DNA from: Planctomycetota bacterium
GTDB lineage: Bacteria > Planctomycetota > PUPC01 > JACPCR01
Length of the DNA stretch: 38,242 bases
Reading direction: 5' to 3'
Assembly: GCA_016179685.1 (NCBI GenBank)
Contig: JACPCR010000132.1
Location: 1-38,242, forward strand
A program made the translations under genes and the position numbers. This document shows, one piece after another, positions 8,230 through 16,663 of the stretch (the first letter of the stretch is position 1; the number at the start of each line of letters is the position of its first letter). The notes beneath the pieces were generated by a model. That model searched no databases. It saw only the letters and a list, made by a program, of their open reading frames with translations, and was not told the origin of the DNA.

Positions 8230-10164
8230 TCACCGTTTCGACGGGGCGGGAAGCAGGGTGGCCGAGTTCAGTATGAAGGCCAGCTCCGAGGTGACGTGGA
8301 TGAAGGCCGCCAGGAGCGGGCTCAGCCACCCGAAGGCGCCCAGCGCCATGCCGATGCTGTCCACGAGTACCGTCCCGGCGAAGTTCTGGCGGATGATGCG
8401 GCGGCAGCGCCTAGCGATGCGAAGGGTCTCGACGAACTTGACCAGATCGTTGCCCAGCAGGACGATGTCAGCGCTTTCACGTGCCACATCGGTGCCGGAC
8501 CCCATGGCCACGCCGACGTTCGCCATGGTCAGGGCCGGGGCGTCATTGATGCCGTCCCCGACCATGGCCACTTTCCGCCCCTCGGCCAGCATGGCCTGAA
8601 TCCGCACCACCTTCTGGTCCGGCAAGAGCTCCCCAGCCACCTCGTCCACGCCCAGCCTACGCCCGATCGAACCGGCGATGGCCCCCGAGTCGCCCGTCAG
8701 AAGGACGGTTCTCAGGCCCATCCGCCGCAGGAGCGATACCGCCTTCACGGCTTCCGGCCGCAACGCATCCGCGATGTGGAGCGCCCCCAGCAATCTCCCA
8801 TTCCGGGCTACGAACACCTCCGAGGCCACGCCGCCGTTCGCAGGCATCCCTTCCAGGCCGCCCAGGTGCTCCTCGAGAAACGCCCGGCTGCCGACGACAA
8901 TCACTTCTCCCCCCAAGGAGCAGGTGATACCCTTGCCAGGCAGATATTCGAACCGGTCCGGCTCGGTCACCGTGAGGGACATTGCCGCGGCCTGGTGCAG
9001 CACGGCGTTCCCCAGCGGATGTTCCGATGCGCGTTCCGCGATCGCGGCGGCCTCGACCACTTTCTCGGCCGCCACTCCCGGGCAGGGGCAGACCTCCGTC
9101 ACCTGCGGCTCGCCCAGGGTCAAGGTGCCGGTCTTGTCCAGCACGATGGTATCCACCGTGCTCAAGACCTCGAGGTGCAGCCCGCCCTTCACGATGGCCC
9201 CCAGCCGGGCCGATCGGCCAATGGCGCCCAGGATGGCCAGGGGTGTGCCGGCGGCGACGCCGCAGGCGCCCGCGACGATGATCACCGAGATCGTTGAACG
9301 GATATCGCGCCTCGCCAGAAAGGTGAGGACCGCACAAACGAGAGCAAAATAAACCAGGTAGCCCGCGAGCCGGTCCGCTGCACCCTGGATCGGAGCGCGT
9401 GACTTCTCCGCACGCTCCACGGCTTCCAGAATCTTGCCGAACGCCGTGTCGCGGCCCACCTCCTCAGTCCGAACTTCAAGCATCCCCGATTGGTTGATGC
9501 TACCCGCATAGACGCTGCTGCCGGGCAGTTTTTCGACCGGGAGGGACTCTCCGGTGATCGTGGCTTGATCGACGAAAGAGTTCCCGGCCACCACCAGGCC
9601 ATCCACGGGGACACGGCTGCCCGGCTTGACGAGCACCACGTCGCCCTCTTGAATCTCCGACGCGCTGACTTCGCCGACGCCGCGGACGGTCGCTTTCTGC
9701 GGCAACAGGTCCAGGAGGTCTTTGATGGCCCGCCGGCCACGCCCGACCGTGAGACTTTCGAGCACCTCGGCGATCAGCACGAACAGCACGATGACCAGCG
9801 CGGTGAAGAACTCGCCGATGAGCATCGCCGCGGCCAGGGCGATGGTCATCGACAATTCCATGGTCATCCGCCGGGCCAGCAGGTTCGAAAACGCCTCGAC
9901 AAAAATGGGGTAGCCGCCCAGGACCGTGGCCGCCAGGGCGATCACGTCGAAGCCGGCCAGGAGCTTCCACAGTCCGGCCCAGCTCAACACCACTGCCAGA
10001 GCCACCAGCCCGATGCGAAAGAGGTCGGCCGCATCGATCAGCCTGGCCACTTCAGGCTGGCCGTCCGCGGCGCAGCAACGGATATTCTGCTCCCCGCTAT
10101 TCCCTTGCACCGCCAGGGAACGAGCCCGGTCTTCCGCCTTATCCTGGTTCTGCAGCCGAGCCAT
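8230..10164 (-). CDS. P1B-type heavy-metal ATPase with GAC in place of CPC
   Basis: A 644-residue cation-pumping ATPase. P-type hallmarks are intact: TGES (204-207, actuator), DKTGTLT (343-349, phosphorylated Asp343), the P1B-specific SEHPLG, TGDSG, and GDGINDAPAL. There is no N-terminal HMA domain; instead a short N-terminus has one Cys-Cys pair (30-31). The membrane metal-binding motif normally CPC or SPC is G299-A300-C301 (AGACGVAAGTPLA), keeping only the second Cys and losing the Pro. Related sequences with this change exist among P1B-like pumps of unknown specificity, so copper, zinc or cadmium specificity should not be assumed. The gene is alone; a hairpin follows its stop and 316 bp of non-coding DNA precedes it. 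Confidence 0.9.
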   Translation of the reverse strand: MARLQNQDKAEDRARSLAVQGNSGEQNIRCCAADGQPEVARLIDAADLFRIGLVALAVVLSWAGLWKLLAGFDVIALAATVLGGYPIFVEAFSNLLARRMTMELSMTIALAAAMLIGEFFTALVIVLFVLIAEVLESLTVGRGRRAIKDLLDLLPQKATVRGVGEVSASEIQEGDVVLVKPGSRVPVDGLVVAGNSFVDQATITGESLPVEKLPGSSVYAGSINQSGMLEVRTEEVGRDTAFGKILEAVERAEKSRAPIQGAADRLAGYLVYFALVCAVLTFLARRDIRSTISVIIVAGACGVAAGTPLAILGAIGRSARLGAIVKGGLHLEVLSTVDTIVLDKTGTLTLGEPQVTEVCPCPGVAAEKVVEAAAIAERASEHPLGNAVLHQAAAMSLTVTEPDRFEYLPGKGITCSLGGEVIVVGSRAFLEEHLGGLEGMPANGGVASEVFVARNGRLLGALHIADALRPEAVKAVSLLRRMGLRTVLLTGDSGAIAGSIGRRLGVDEVAGELLPDQKVVRIQAMLAEGRKVAMVGDGINDAPALTMANVGVAMGSGTDVARESADIVLLGNDLVKFVETLRIARRCRRIIRQNFAGTVLVDSIGMALGAFGWLSPLLAAFIHVTSELAFILNSATLLPAPSKR

Positions 10165-10480
10165 CGGAATGTCCCACGCAGGTCGAAGGGGCTACCGGAA
10201 AAGCATACCCCACGACTGCGATTTATGCGAAGTGAGACGGCAACAAGGGTCAACACGGCGACCCATGAGACGCGTTCCGAGAGTTTCTCCAGACGCGCCA
10301 TTCTCCTCTCCGCGCGCGGAGAGGCGGATGGAGCCTGGCACTTTCCTGGCTGCGTTCGAAAATCAGAGCCGGAACGCCTGGGAGCGTCCCGGTCCCGAAA
10401 TGGCGGGGGCCTCCGACCGCCGGCGGCCAGCGACGACTCGATTTGCGGGGCGGCACGGGCCAGCAGGAGGCAGCGCTTCG
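10165..10480. other. Intergenic region between the ATPase and ppk2
   Basis: No gene is visible. A perfect 20-bp palindrome, CCTCTCCGCGCGCGGAGAGG, is at 10305-10324. It could act in the 3' end of the ppk2 transcript, but there is no T-tract. A weak minus-strand TTGACC (about 10244-10249) could be a -35 for the ATPase, but no matching -10 is convincing. Confidence 0.4.
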
Positions 10481-11389
10481 CTAATAGGCATGGGGCACAA
10501 AGGTCTGATCACCGATGGGCGGGCGCACGTAGGCCAGATTCCGCTGCCGGGATGGCAGCTTCATGGGCTTGGGCGTCAAATCCTCATAAGGAATCAGGCT
10601 CAAGAGATGATGGATGAGGTTGAGCCGCGCCCGTTTCTTCGAGTCGGCTTCCACCACATACCACGGCGCTTGCTTGATGTCCGTGTGCGCAAACATCTCG
10701 TCCTTGGCCATCGAATACTCGACCCAGCGGGCCCGGGACTGCAAGTCCATCGGACTGAGCTTCCAGCGCTTCGTCGGGTCATCCATGCGGGCACGAAACC
10801 GGCGTTCCTGCTCTTCGTCGCTCACCGAAAACCAATACTTGACCAGGATAATACCCGACCGGACCAGCATGCGCTCGAATTCGGGACAGGATCGAAGAAA
10901 CTCCCGGTACTCCTCGTCGGTGCAGAATCCCATGACCCTTTCGACACCGGCCCGGTTGTACCAGCTCCTATCGAAGAGAACCATCTCTCCGGCGGCCGGG
11001 AGGTGGGGGACGTATCGCTGGAAGTACCACTGGGTTTTTTCGCGCTCCGTGGGGGTCCCTAACGCTAGCACTCGGCAGACCCGCGGATTCAAGGATTCCG
11101 TGATGCTCTTGATCGCCCCTCCCTTGCCCGCCGCGTCCCGGCCCTCAAAGATGACAACGACCTTCAGCCCCCTGTGCTTGACCCATTCCTGAAGCTTGAC
11201 CAGCTCGATATGAAGCTTGGCCAGCTCCTTCTCGTAAAATTCCTTCTTGAGCTTCTTTTTCTTCCTCTTGTCTCTATTGGTTTCTTCGCCCTCCTCTCGG
11301 CCAACAGCGGCAGGCTCAGAACCGTCACCCAAGCTCCCGTCCCGTTCTTCACCGTCATCATCCACTTTCTCTTTCGATTTCTTAGACAT
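10481..11389 (-). CDS. ppk2: Polyphosphate kinase 2 (PPK2), single-domain
   Basis: PPK2 enzymes transfer phosphate between polyphosphate and nucleotides in the cytoplasm, usually making nucleotides from polyphosphate. The Walker A motif is GRDAAGKGG (residues 83-91). The Walker B region is VLFDRSWYNRAGVERVMGF. The lid has DDPTKRWKLSPMD, as in class I-type PPK2. The conserved C-terminal PWYVVEADSKKRARLN is present. The first ~55 residues are a charged, low-complexity tail (acidic then KRKKKKLKKE) not needed for catalysis. ATG 11389 is preceded by AGGGA at good spacing; the longer open frame to 11446 is unlikely to be translated. About 800 bp of largely repeat DNA lies upstream. Function call is firm; direction of catalysis is not known from sequence. 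Confidence 0.95.
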   Translation of the reverse strand: MSKKSKEKVDDDGEERDGSLGDGSEPAAVGREEGEETNRDKRKKKKLKKEFYEKELAKLHIELVKLQEWVKHRGLKVVVIFEGRDAAGKGGAIKSITESLNPRVCRVLALGTPTEREKTQWYFQRYVPHLPAAGEMVLFDRSWYNRAGVERVMGFCTDEEYREFLRSCPEFERMLVRSGIILVKYWFSVSDEEQERRFRARMDDPTKRWKLSPMDLQSRARWVEYSMAKDEMFAHTDIKQAPWYVVEADSKKRARLNLIHHLLSLIPYEDLTPKPMKLPSRQRNLAYVRPPIGDQTFVPHAY

Positions 11390-11745
11390 GTTGACATCCC
11401 TGCTCGATGAATGGATAGATGAACACCAACCCTGCAAAACATGCACGCCTACTCAACTCGCACGGTCGCAATGCCATAGGCTCCCCGGCCCAATGATGAG
11501 ACATAACTTATTGTATATGACACTGTTGAATCGATAAGACATCAGACGCCCTATATGACAACTCCGTAGAAATTCTCCAAAAGAGGTTTCCCAGGCTGAA
11601 CGCCGGTGAAAGAAAGACGACACTACCCTCCCTCCTGAGTCGCGTCAAACGCCGTTCCTCCTCGAAATGGCCGGGTTCGTCTAAAGCGTAACTCCCACTA
11701 AAAAATCTTTTTTCAAGTTTGAAATTCCAAGCGCTTAAGGCGGGC
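11390..11745. other. AT-richer leader region of ppk2
   Basis: No gene is seen. The reverse strand contains TTGTCA followed 18 bp later by TTATCG (about 11515-11555), a weak sigma-70-like promoter candidate for ppk2. The rest up to the repeat at 11746 shows nothing recognisable. Confidence 0.3.
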
Positions 11746-12112
11746 GTAACTCCTTGGTGAACGCGTAACTCCTTAGCGAAAACTGCTGTCGTCCCTACGG
11801 GACTCTTATGGTTTATGCGCTTTCCCTTCCCAGGGCTGCGTTCGCCTTCGCTGGGCTTCGACGAGCTTGTGCCCTGGGCTAATTTCGGACGTCCCTACGG
11901 GACTCACAGGAACAGACTTCCGGTGACGATCACTAAGCAGTTGCAGGCGGGCGAAGCCCGCAACCCAGCAAGGGTGCAAAAGGTGTCAGGGTTCAGGAAT
12001 CAACTGACACCCGACACCTGACACCTTTCAACTTCTCCGCCGGGTGCCCGCCGGGTGCCCACGTAGTGGGCGCGGCGCGGGGCGCGGAGAACTGACACCC
12101 TAAGGCTCTAAT
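11746..12112 (+). repeat. Dispersed repeat B, nearly complete copy
   Basis: Begins with a doubled GTAACTCCTT(A/G)G(C/T)GAA, then CGTCCCTACGGGACTC, CTTTCCCTTCCCAGGGCTGC, a GGTGACGATCACTAAGCAG block, GCGGGCGAAGCCCGC, paired GGTGTCAG / CTGACACC blocks, and a GC-rich GGGTGCCCAC...GTGGGC hairpin. The same order recurs at 28915-29362, a short piece at 25810 and an inverted piece at 16111. It encodes no protein. It lies between ppk2 and the second DUF4838 gene. Confidence 0.85.
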
Positions 12113-12189
12113 GCCACTCGTAGCCGCAGCCATCTCGTCTTGCCGACCAGAAGCGGGATGTGCATCATACGTTTTTCGGGATTTCCGCC

Positions 12190-14688
12190 ATGGCCACAAC
12201 TCGCAAATCCTGGAGAGATACGCGGGGCACTGTACTGCACAATCCCCTCGTCCTGGCCCAAGATGGCCGGTCCGATTGGTCCATCGTCGTCGCAACCGGC
12301 GCGCCCGAACCGGTCCGGCATGCTGCTTCCGAACTCCAGCGGTTTCTCAGGCAAATTTCGGACGCGATTCTGCCCGTTCGAAATGACCAAGGTTCACCTC
12401 GCCCGTACGAGATTCTCGTGGGTCCCAGCGCCCGGGTCGTCCGACTCGGCATCCCCTTCCATCCCGGACCGCTCGGTCCGGATGGCTACGTCATCAGGTC
12501 AGAAGCTTCCCGCCTCCTGATTGCCGGGGGCCTGCCCCGCGGCACCCTGTACGGGGTATTTGCCTTTCTTCACGACGTCCTGGGATGCCGGTGGTTCGCC
12601 CCGGATATCCAGCGGATTCCCCGCCGCCGGCGAATCGCTGTCGGGCCGATGGACGAGACCCGAGTCCCGGCCCTGCTCTACCGGAATTTCATCCTCGATG
12701 GAACGCTGGACCCGGACTGGTGCGCAAGAAATCACATGAACGGGTCGTGCAGCACCGCGGGACGCCAACACGGGGACAAGATTTCCCACTGGCAGTTTGG
12801 ACACTCGTTCGATGCCCTTCTCCCGCCGGAGTCCTACTTCCGCCAGCACCCGGAATATTATGCCCTGGTGCGAGGCCGCCGATTACGGCGGGATACCCAA
12901 CTCTGCTGCACCCATCCGAGGGTTATCCGGCTCGTCACCGACCGTCTTCGCCGGCAGATCGAGCGGGACCTGGAACTCGAGCGATCGGACCCGGACTCGC
13001 CCTCGCCGCAGGTCTATTATCTCGCACAGAACGACTGGGGCAACTGCTGCACCTGCGCCTCTTGCGCCTCCCTCGCCAGGGACCAGAAGGCCCTTTCCGC
13101 TCCCATCCTTCATCTTTGCAATCAGGTCACTGAGCAGCTCGATCGAGAGTTCCCGGAGAAGTCCATCCTGACCCTGGCCTACCGGTTCAGCCGCAAGCCG
13201 CCTCGTTCACTCCGAGCCCATCCGAAGCTGATCGTTCAGCTTTGTCCCATCGAGTGTTGCCAGTCTCATCCCCATGCGTCCTGCGACTGTGCCGACAGCG
13301 TCAGCTTTCGAGGGGACCTGGAGGGTTGGCGCGGAGCGGCGGACCGGCTCTGGATTTGGGACTATCTGGCGAACCTGTGGCATCCCTTCGTCCCGGGCCC
13401 CGGTCTGCACGTTCTGGGGCCGAATCTCCGATTGTTCATGGAGCATGGTGTCTCGGGCATTTTCCTGCAAGACACGGGTCCGAGGGAGTGGCGCGAGCTG
13501 CGGGCCTACGTGATGGCGCGGCTGCTGTGGGACCCTCGGGCCGACGGCGATTCGGTCCAGCGGGAATTCCTCGAAGCCGCATACGGCCCCGCCGCGGCGT
13601 CCCTCGAGGCCTGGACCCGGCATCTCCAAGAAGAAGTGCAATCGGACCCTGTCCACGTCCGCTACAAGGCCCCGCTCTGCCCCGGTTACCTGAACTGGGA
13701 GACGTTCCGGCGGGGTGAGGCCCTCTGGCGCGATGCCCTCGAGGCGGTCGCACGGCAGCCCGAGATGCTCGAGCGGGTGCAAAAGGTGTACGCTCATTGG
13801 CAATACGCCAGAATCGAGCACGAGGCCCGGGCAACCCTTCTCCACCGTGGCCGCCTCCGGGATACGGACTACGTCGATGCCAAGTCCATCCGGCTCAAGA
13901 AGCAGGCCAGGCATCTCGTCGCCTGGGCGCGAAGAGCGGACTCGCCTGTCGGAAACCTCGGCGCCGCCGAGTACGAAGCGCTGATCGAATCGGAATCGGT
14001 TACCCTCGAAAATGGCCTCCTCAGGCTCGTTTTCCTGCCGCGCCTCGAGGGCCGGCTGGTCCAGATTCAGGGCCGGCAAGGCGGCGAAGACGCCTGCGTC
14101 CTCACCAGGAGCACCCGCCCCGGCCAGCTCGCGGCCTCGGGCTACGGGGAACAATGGTCGGGCGCACCCGGCGTCCGCGACGGTCGCGAGGGCTACACGT
14201 GCAAATGGGACCTCGAACGGCTTTCGTTTGAGACCGAGGGTTTCTATGTCCACCCCATGCAATTCGAACGCTGGGTAAGGCTCTCGCCCCGCGCCGCCCA
14301 ATTCACCGTCGAAACGCTGGTGGCGAACCGCGGAAGCTCCGAGGAGGATTCGGCTATCGAGGCTACCTGGCCTTTCGTCCTGGGGCCCTCCGACGGCCTG
14401 CGGGTTTCCTTCCCCGCCGCCAGGAGGCGCTTCCGGCTCGATGGACCCATCGAGCTGAGCGCCCGGGATGCGGCCCGTGTCCTCCTCCTGGAGCAGGCCG
14501 ATTCAGGGCTTGGCGTGCGCCTCACGCTGAAGGGCGAGGGGCTTGATTTCGTGCGAATTCGTCCCCGCGGCAAGTCAGGCCGCGTCGATGTGACCATCAC
14601 GACTCGCGCCGTCCCCCTGATGCCGGGCGGGGGCATCCGGCTTTTTCAGATGGTTGAAATCGTCAACGGCAAAGGAAAGAGGGCCTGA
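12190..14688 (+). CDS. Second DUF4838 glycosidase-like protein, no signal peptide
   Basis: An 832-residue protein with three parts. Residues ~20-170 resemble the alpha-glucuronidase N-terminal domain (YEILVGPSARVV, GYVIRSEASRLLIAGG, GTLYGVFAFLHDVLGCRWF). Residues ~180-560 are DUF4838, including the characteristic QNDWGNCCTCASC, a Cys cluster often seen in this family and absent from the copy at 4128. The last ~200 residues (ENGLLRLVFLPRLEGRLVQI ...) resemble a galactose-mutarotase-like beta-supersandwich. No export signal is visible, so unlike the first copy it should act in the cytoplasm, perhaps on imported oligosaccharides. ATG 12190 is preferred over GTG 12160. The stop (TGA 14686-14688) directly abuts the ATG of the M28 peptidase gene, indicating a two-gene operon. 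Exact substrate unknown. Confidence 0.8.
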   Translation: MATTRKSWRDTRGTVLHNPLVLAQDGRSDWSIVVATGAPEPVRHAASELQRFLRQISDAILPVRNDQGSPRPYEILVGPSARVVRLGIPFHPGPLGPDGYVIRSEASRLLIAGGLPRGTLYGVFAFLHDVLGCRWFAPDIQRIPRRRRIAVGPMDETRVPALLYRNFILDGTLDPDWCARNHMNGSCSTAGRQHGDKISHWQFGHSFDALLPPESYFRQHPEYYALVRGRRLRRDTQLCCTHPRVIRLVTDRLRRQIERDLELERSDPDSPSPQVYYLAQNDWGNCCTCASCASLARDQKALSAPILHLCNQVTEQLDREFPEKSILTLAYRFSRKPPRSLRAHPKLIVQLCPIECCQSHPHASCDCADSVSFRGDLEGWRGAADRLWIWDYLANLWHPFVPGPGLHVLGPNLRLFMEHGVSGIFLQDTGPREWRELRAYVMARLLWDPRADGDSVQREFLEAAYGPAAASLEAWTRHLQEEVQSDPVHVRYKAPLCPGYLNWETFRRGEALWRDALEAVARQPEMLERVQKVYAHWQYARIEHEARATLLHRGRLRDTDYVDAKSIRLKKQARHLVAWARRADSPVGNLGAAEYEALIESESVTLENGLLRLVFLPRLEGRLVQIQGRQGGEDACVLTRSTRPGQLAASGYGEQWSGAPGVRDGREGYTCKWDLERLSFETEGFYVHPMQFERWVRLSPRAAQFTVETLVANRGSSEEDSAIEATWPFVLGPSDGLRVSFPAARRRFRLDGPIELSARDAARVLLLEQADSGLGVRLTLKGEGLDFVRIRPRGKSGRVDVTITTRAVPLMPGGGIRLFQMVEIVNGKGKRA

Positions 14689-16059
14689 ATGGACGCTCCT
14701 CCGCGTTATCCCCTGCTCCCCCGGACCCATGGGGGGGGTCTCGAGGCCGCCGGAATCGACGTCGGCCATGGCTTTGACCTCTTGTCCGTCCTTTGCGAGC
14801 GATTCCCCATGCGGACGGTGGGGAGTCCGGGTGAACGGGGTGCACTCGACTTCCTTGGCGAGACGCTGCTCGCCGCGGGGATGACCGACCTCTCACTCGA
14901 GCCGGTGTCGTGTCTTGCGGCAGATTTTTCCCGGTGCGTTCTGCGCATCAACGGCCCCGGGGGAAACGCTCTCGAGGCCTGCCCCGTCCTCTTTACCGGC
15001 AGTACCCGGCCCGGAGGCGTCACGGCCCCGCTGAGCTACGCGGACCACGTGACGGACGTCGATTTCCGGGACGAGTCGCTTCGCGGCCGGATGCTGATCG
15101 TGTTCGACGGCTTCGGGGAGTACGGCATCGTCCGCCACTACCGGGACGCCTGCCAGGCCGGGCTCGCCGGCCTGGTCGTCGTCCGTGACCACGAATTCGC
15201 GACCTTGATGGCGCTGCCGAACGCCGCCGCCGCCTGCGGCAGCGTGCCGGTCGTCGGCGTCGCTCATCACACCGGCATGGAAATCCTGAAAAGCGGCGCG
15301 GCCACTGTTTTTCTCGACGTGCAGACCCGGGTCCAGGAGGTGACCGGCCACAACCTCGTCGCGCGTCTGCCGGCCTGCGGGCCCCCGATTGACCGGCAGG
15401 TCGTGCTCCTCAGCACCCACCACGATACGAATCCCATCGGTCCGAACGCGGCCGACAACACCGTGGGCGTGGCCATGGCCGCCGAGGTCGTCCGTACCCT
15501 CGCCCGGGCGAATCTTCGGCGCGACCTCTGGCTCGTCTCCTACACCGCGGAGGAGCTGGCCTTCGAAGGCTCGCTCCAGTTCGCCCGAGACCATGGCGAG
15601 CTGGTGGAGCGCTGCGCCCTCCAGCTTTATTATGACGGCCACGGGACGATCGTCGGCCGTAACGAGTTGTTCGTGACGGGCGATCCGAGCCTACTGGCTT
15701 TTTTCCAGGAAATCGCTTCATCCATCTCTCATCGTATGGATGCCCGGCATCACTTCATCACGCTCGATCCCATCGTGCTGGCCGCCTTCGATGTTCCGGC
15801 CGTCCATCTGGACCGCCGGCCGCAAAGGACCTGGCACACGCCGTATGACGTCCCGGAGGACTTGGCGCCCGAGGCCATGCGTTCGGGCATCCATCTTTAC
15901 GCGGAGGCGGCCCATCGTCTGGCGAATCTGCCGGAGATGCCGTTCCCGCGCCGCGTCAGCGACGGCGATCGTGCGCGCGCCCAGGAGCGCCTGCGCGCCT
16001 GGACGCCTCGCACCCTCGCCGAGGCGCGCGAAGGCCTCGCGAAAGGCCTGGCCCGTTGA
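14689..16059 (+). CDS. M28-family metallopeptidase with PA-like insert
   Basis: A co-catalytic zinc aminopeptidase of the M28 family. All expected metal and catalytic residues are visible: H244 and D246 (THHD), bridging D256 (AADN), catalytic E288 with ligand E289 (TAEEL), D316 (YYDGHG), and H383 (TWHTPYD). Residues ~110-215 form an insert resembling a protease-associated domain (RGRMLIVFDGFGEYG, GLVVVRDHEF). There is no signal peptide, so a cytoplasmic role is likely. The start codon immediately follows the stop of the DUF4838 gene (TGAATG), consistent with translational coupling. It may process peptides released from glycoproteins, or act on an N-acylated or amide substrate as some M28 enzymes do; the pairing is the only clue. 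Confidence 0.88.
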   Translation: MDAPPRYPLLPRTHGGGLEAAGIDVGHGFDLLSVLCERFPMRTVGSPGERGALDFLGETLLAAGMTDLSLEPVSCLAADFSRCVLRINGPGGNALEACPVLFTGSTRPGGVTAPLSYADHVTDVDFRDESLRGRMLIVFDGFGEYGIVRHYRDACQAGLAGLVVVRDHEFATLMALPNAAAACGSVPVVGVAHHTGMEILKSGAATVFLDVQTRVQEVTGHNLVARLPACGPPIDRQVVLLSTHHDTNPIGPNAADNTVGVAMAAEVVRTLARANLRRDLWLVSYTAEELAFEGSLQFARDHGELVERCALQLYYDGHGTIVGRNELFVTGDPSLLAFFQEIASSISHRMDARHHFITLDPIVLAAFDVPAVHLDRRPQRTWHTPYDVPEDLAPEAMRSGIHLYAEAAHRLANLPEMPFPRRVSDGDRARAQERLRAWTPRTLAEAREGLAKGLAR

Positions 16060-16110
16060 GCCGCGGGATGCCCGCTGGCAGGTCTCAAATCGTGATCGAG
16101 CGGCATCCAC

Positions 16111-16207
16111 AGTGAGAAGTCGAAAGGTGTCAAGTGTCGAGTGTCAGTTGATTCCTGACACCTGACACCTTTCCGAGCCTTGTTCGGTTGCGGGCTTCGC
16201 CCGCCTG
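16111..16207 (-). repeat. Repeat B fragment, inverted
   Basis: The reverse complement reads GGCGGGCGAAGCCCGCAACC, then GGTGTCAGGAATCAACTGAC and GACACCTTTCGACTTCTC, matching the middle of repeat B at 11946-12040 with scattered differences. It starts about 50 bp after the M28 stop. Confidence 0.8.
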
Positions 16208-16316
16208 AAGAAACCTGTCCCACAGAAGGACCCCGGGCCCGCCCTGGCCCCTACTTCAGCACCAGCGGCTCGCACCACGGAACACCCATTTCCTTACGGT
16301 TGCTCGCCATTGTGGA

Positions 16317-16361
16317 ACAGATTTTCCAATCTGTCTCGTGGGGCAGGTCTCCTGACCTGCC
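16317..16361. repeat. Pair of small perfect hairpins
   Basis: ACAGATT-TTCC-AATCTGT (16317-16334) and GGCAGGTC-TCCT-GACCTGCC (16342-16361) are perfect stems with 4-nt loops, 7 bp apart. No T-run follows, so neither is a typical terminator. Confidence 0.7.
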
Positions 16362-16398
16362 AGTACCGTTTTCAAGTTTGGCGCTGGAAGCGTTTCAG

Positions 16399-16432
16399 GA
16401 AATCCGCGAGCCCGAAGGGCGCAGCGGATTTC
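16399..16432. repeat. Repeat E palindrome, copy 1
   Basis: GAAATCCGC...GCGGATTTC with an inner GCCC-GAA-GGGC stem. The identical 34-bp sequence occurs at the stop codon of the prepilin peptidase gene near 32484-32518. Confidence 0.85.
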
Positions 16433-16529
16433 AAAAAGAGAAAACCCTCTCTTCCTGATCATCCCCCAATGCCGGAAAACCCCGCCAAAAAAGCGGCGGG
16501 GCTAGTTCGCGCGGAACGCCAAGTCGCGC

Positions 16530-16615
16530 GGTCGCTGTGCGACCGCAGAGTTGCCAGCAGGCCCGCCGCGCAACGTCTGCCTGTGCGTGCCGCACGCAGA
16601 CAGGGCGGGGCTGCT
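16530..16615 (+). repeat. Dispersed repeat A, variant 2
   Basis: Starts GGTCGCTGTGCGACCGCAGA and contains GTCTGCCTGTGCGTGCCGCA and CGCAGACAGGGCGG. The same head and hairpin recur at 23024-23127. Confidence 0.7.
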
Positions 16616-16663
16616 TCGTGCACGCGACGAGCGCGTCGAGTTTCCGAACAGGAGGGGAAAGCA

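Larger units (their letters stand above)
16060..16663. other. Convergent intergenic region filled with repeats
   Basis: Between the convergent M28 and M42 genes. It contains an inverted piece of repeat B (16111-16207), two small hairpins (ACAGATT-TTCC-AATCTGT at 16317-16334 and GGCAGGTC-TCCT-GACCTGCC at 16342-16361), repeat E (16399-16432) and repeat A (16530-16615). No gene is visible. Confidence 0.7.

Noticed and set aside
11746..12112. CRISPR-like appearance of alternating GGTGTCAG / GACACC blocks
   Set aside because: No regular repeat-spacer pattern; the blocks belong to one dispersed palindromic repeat.
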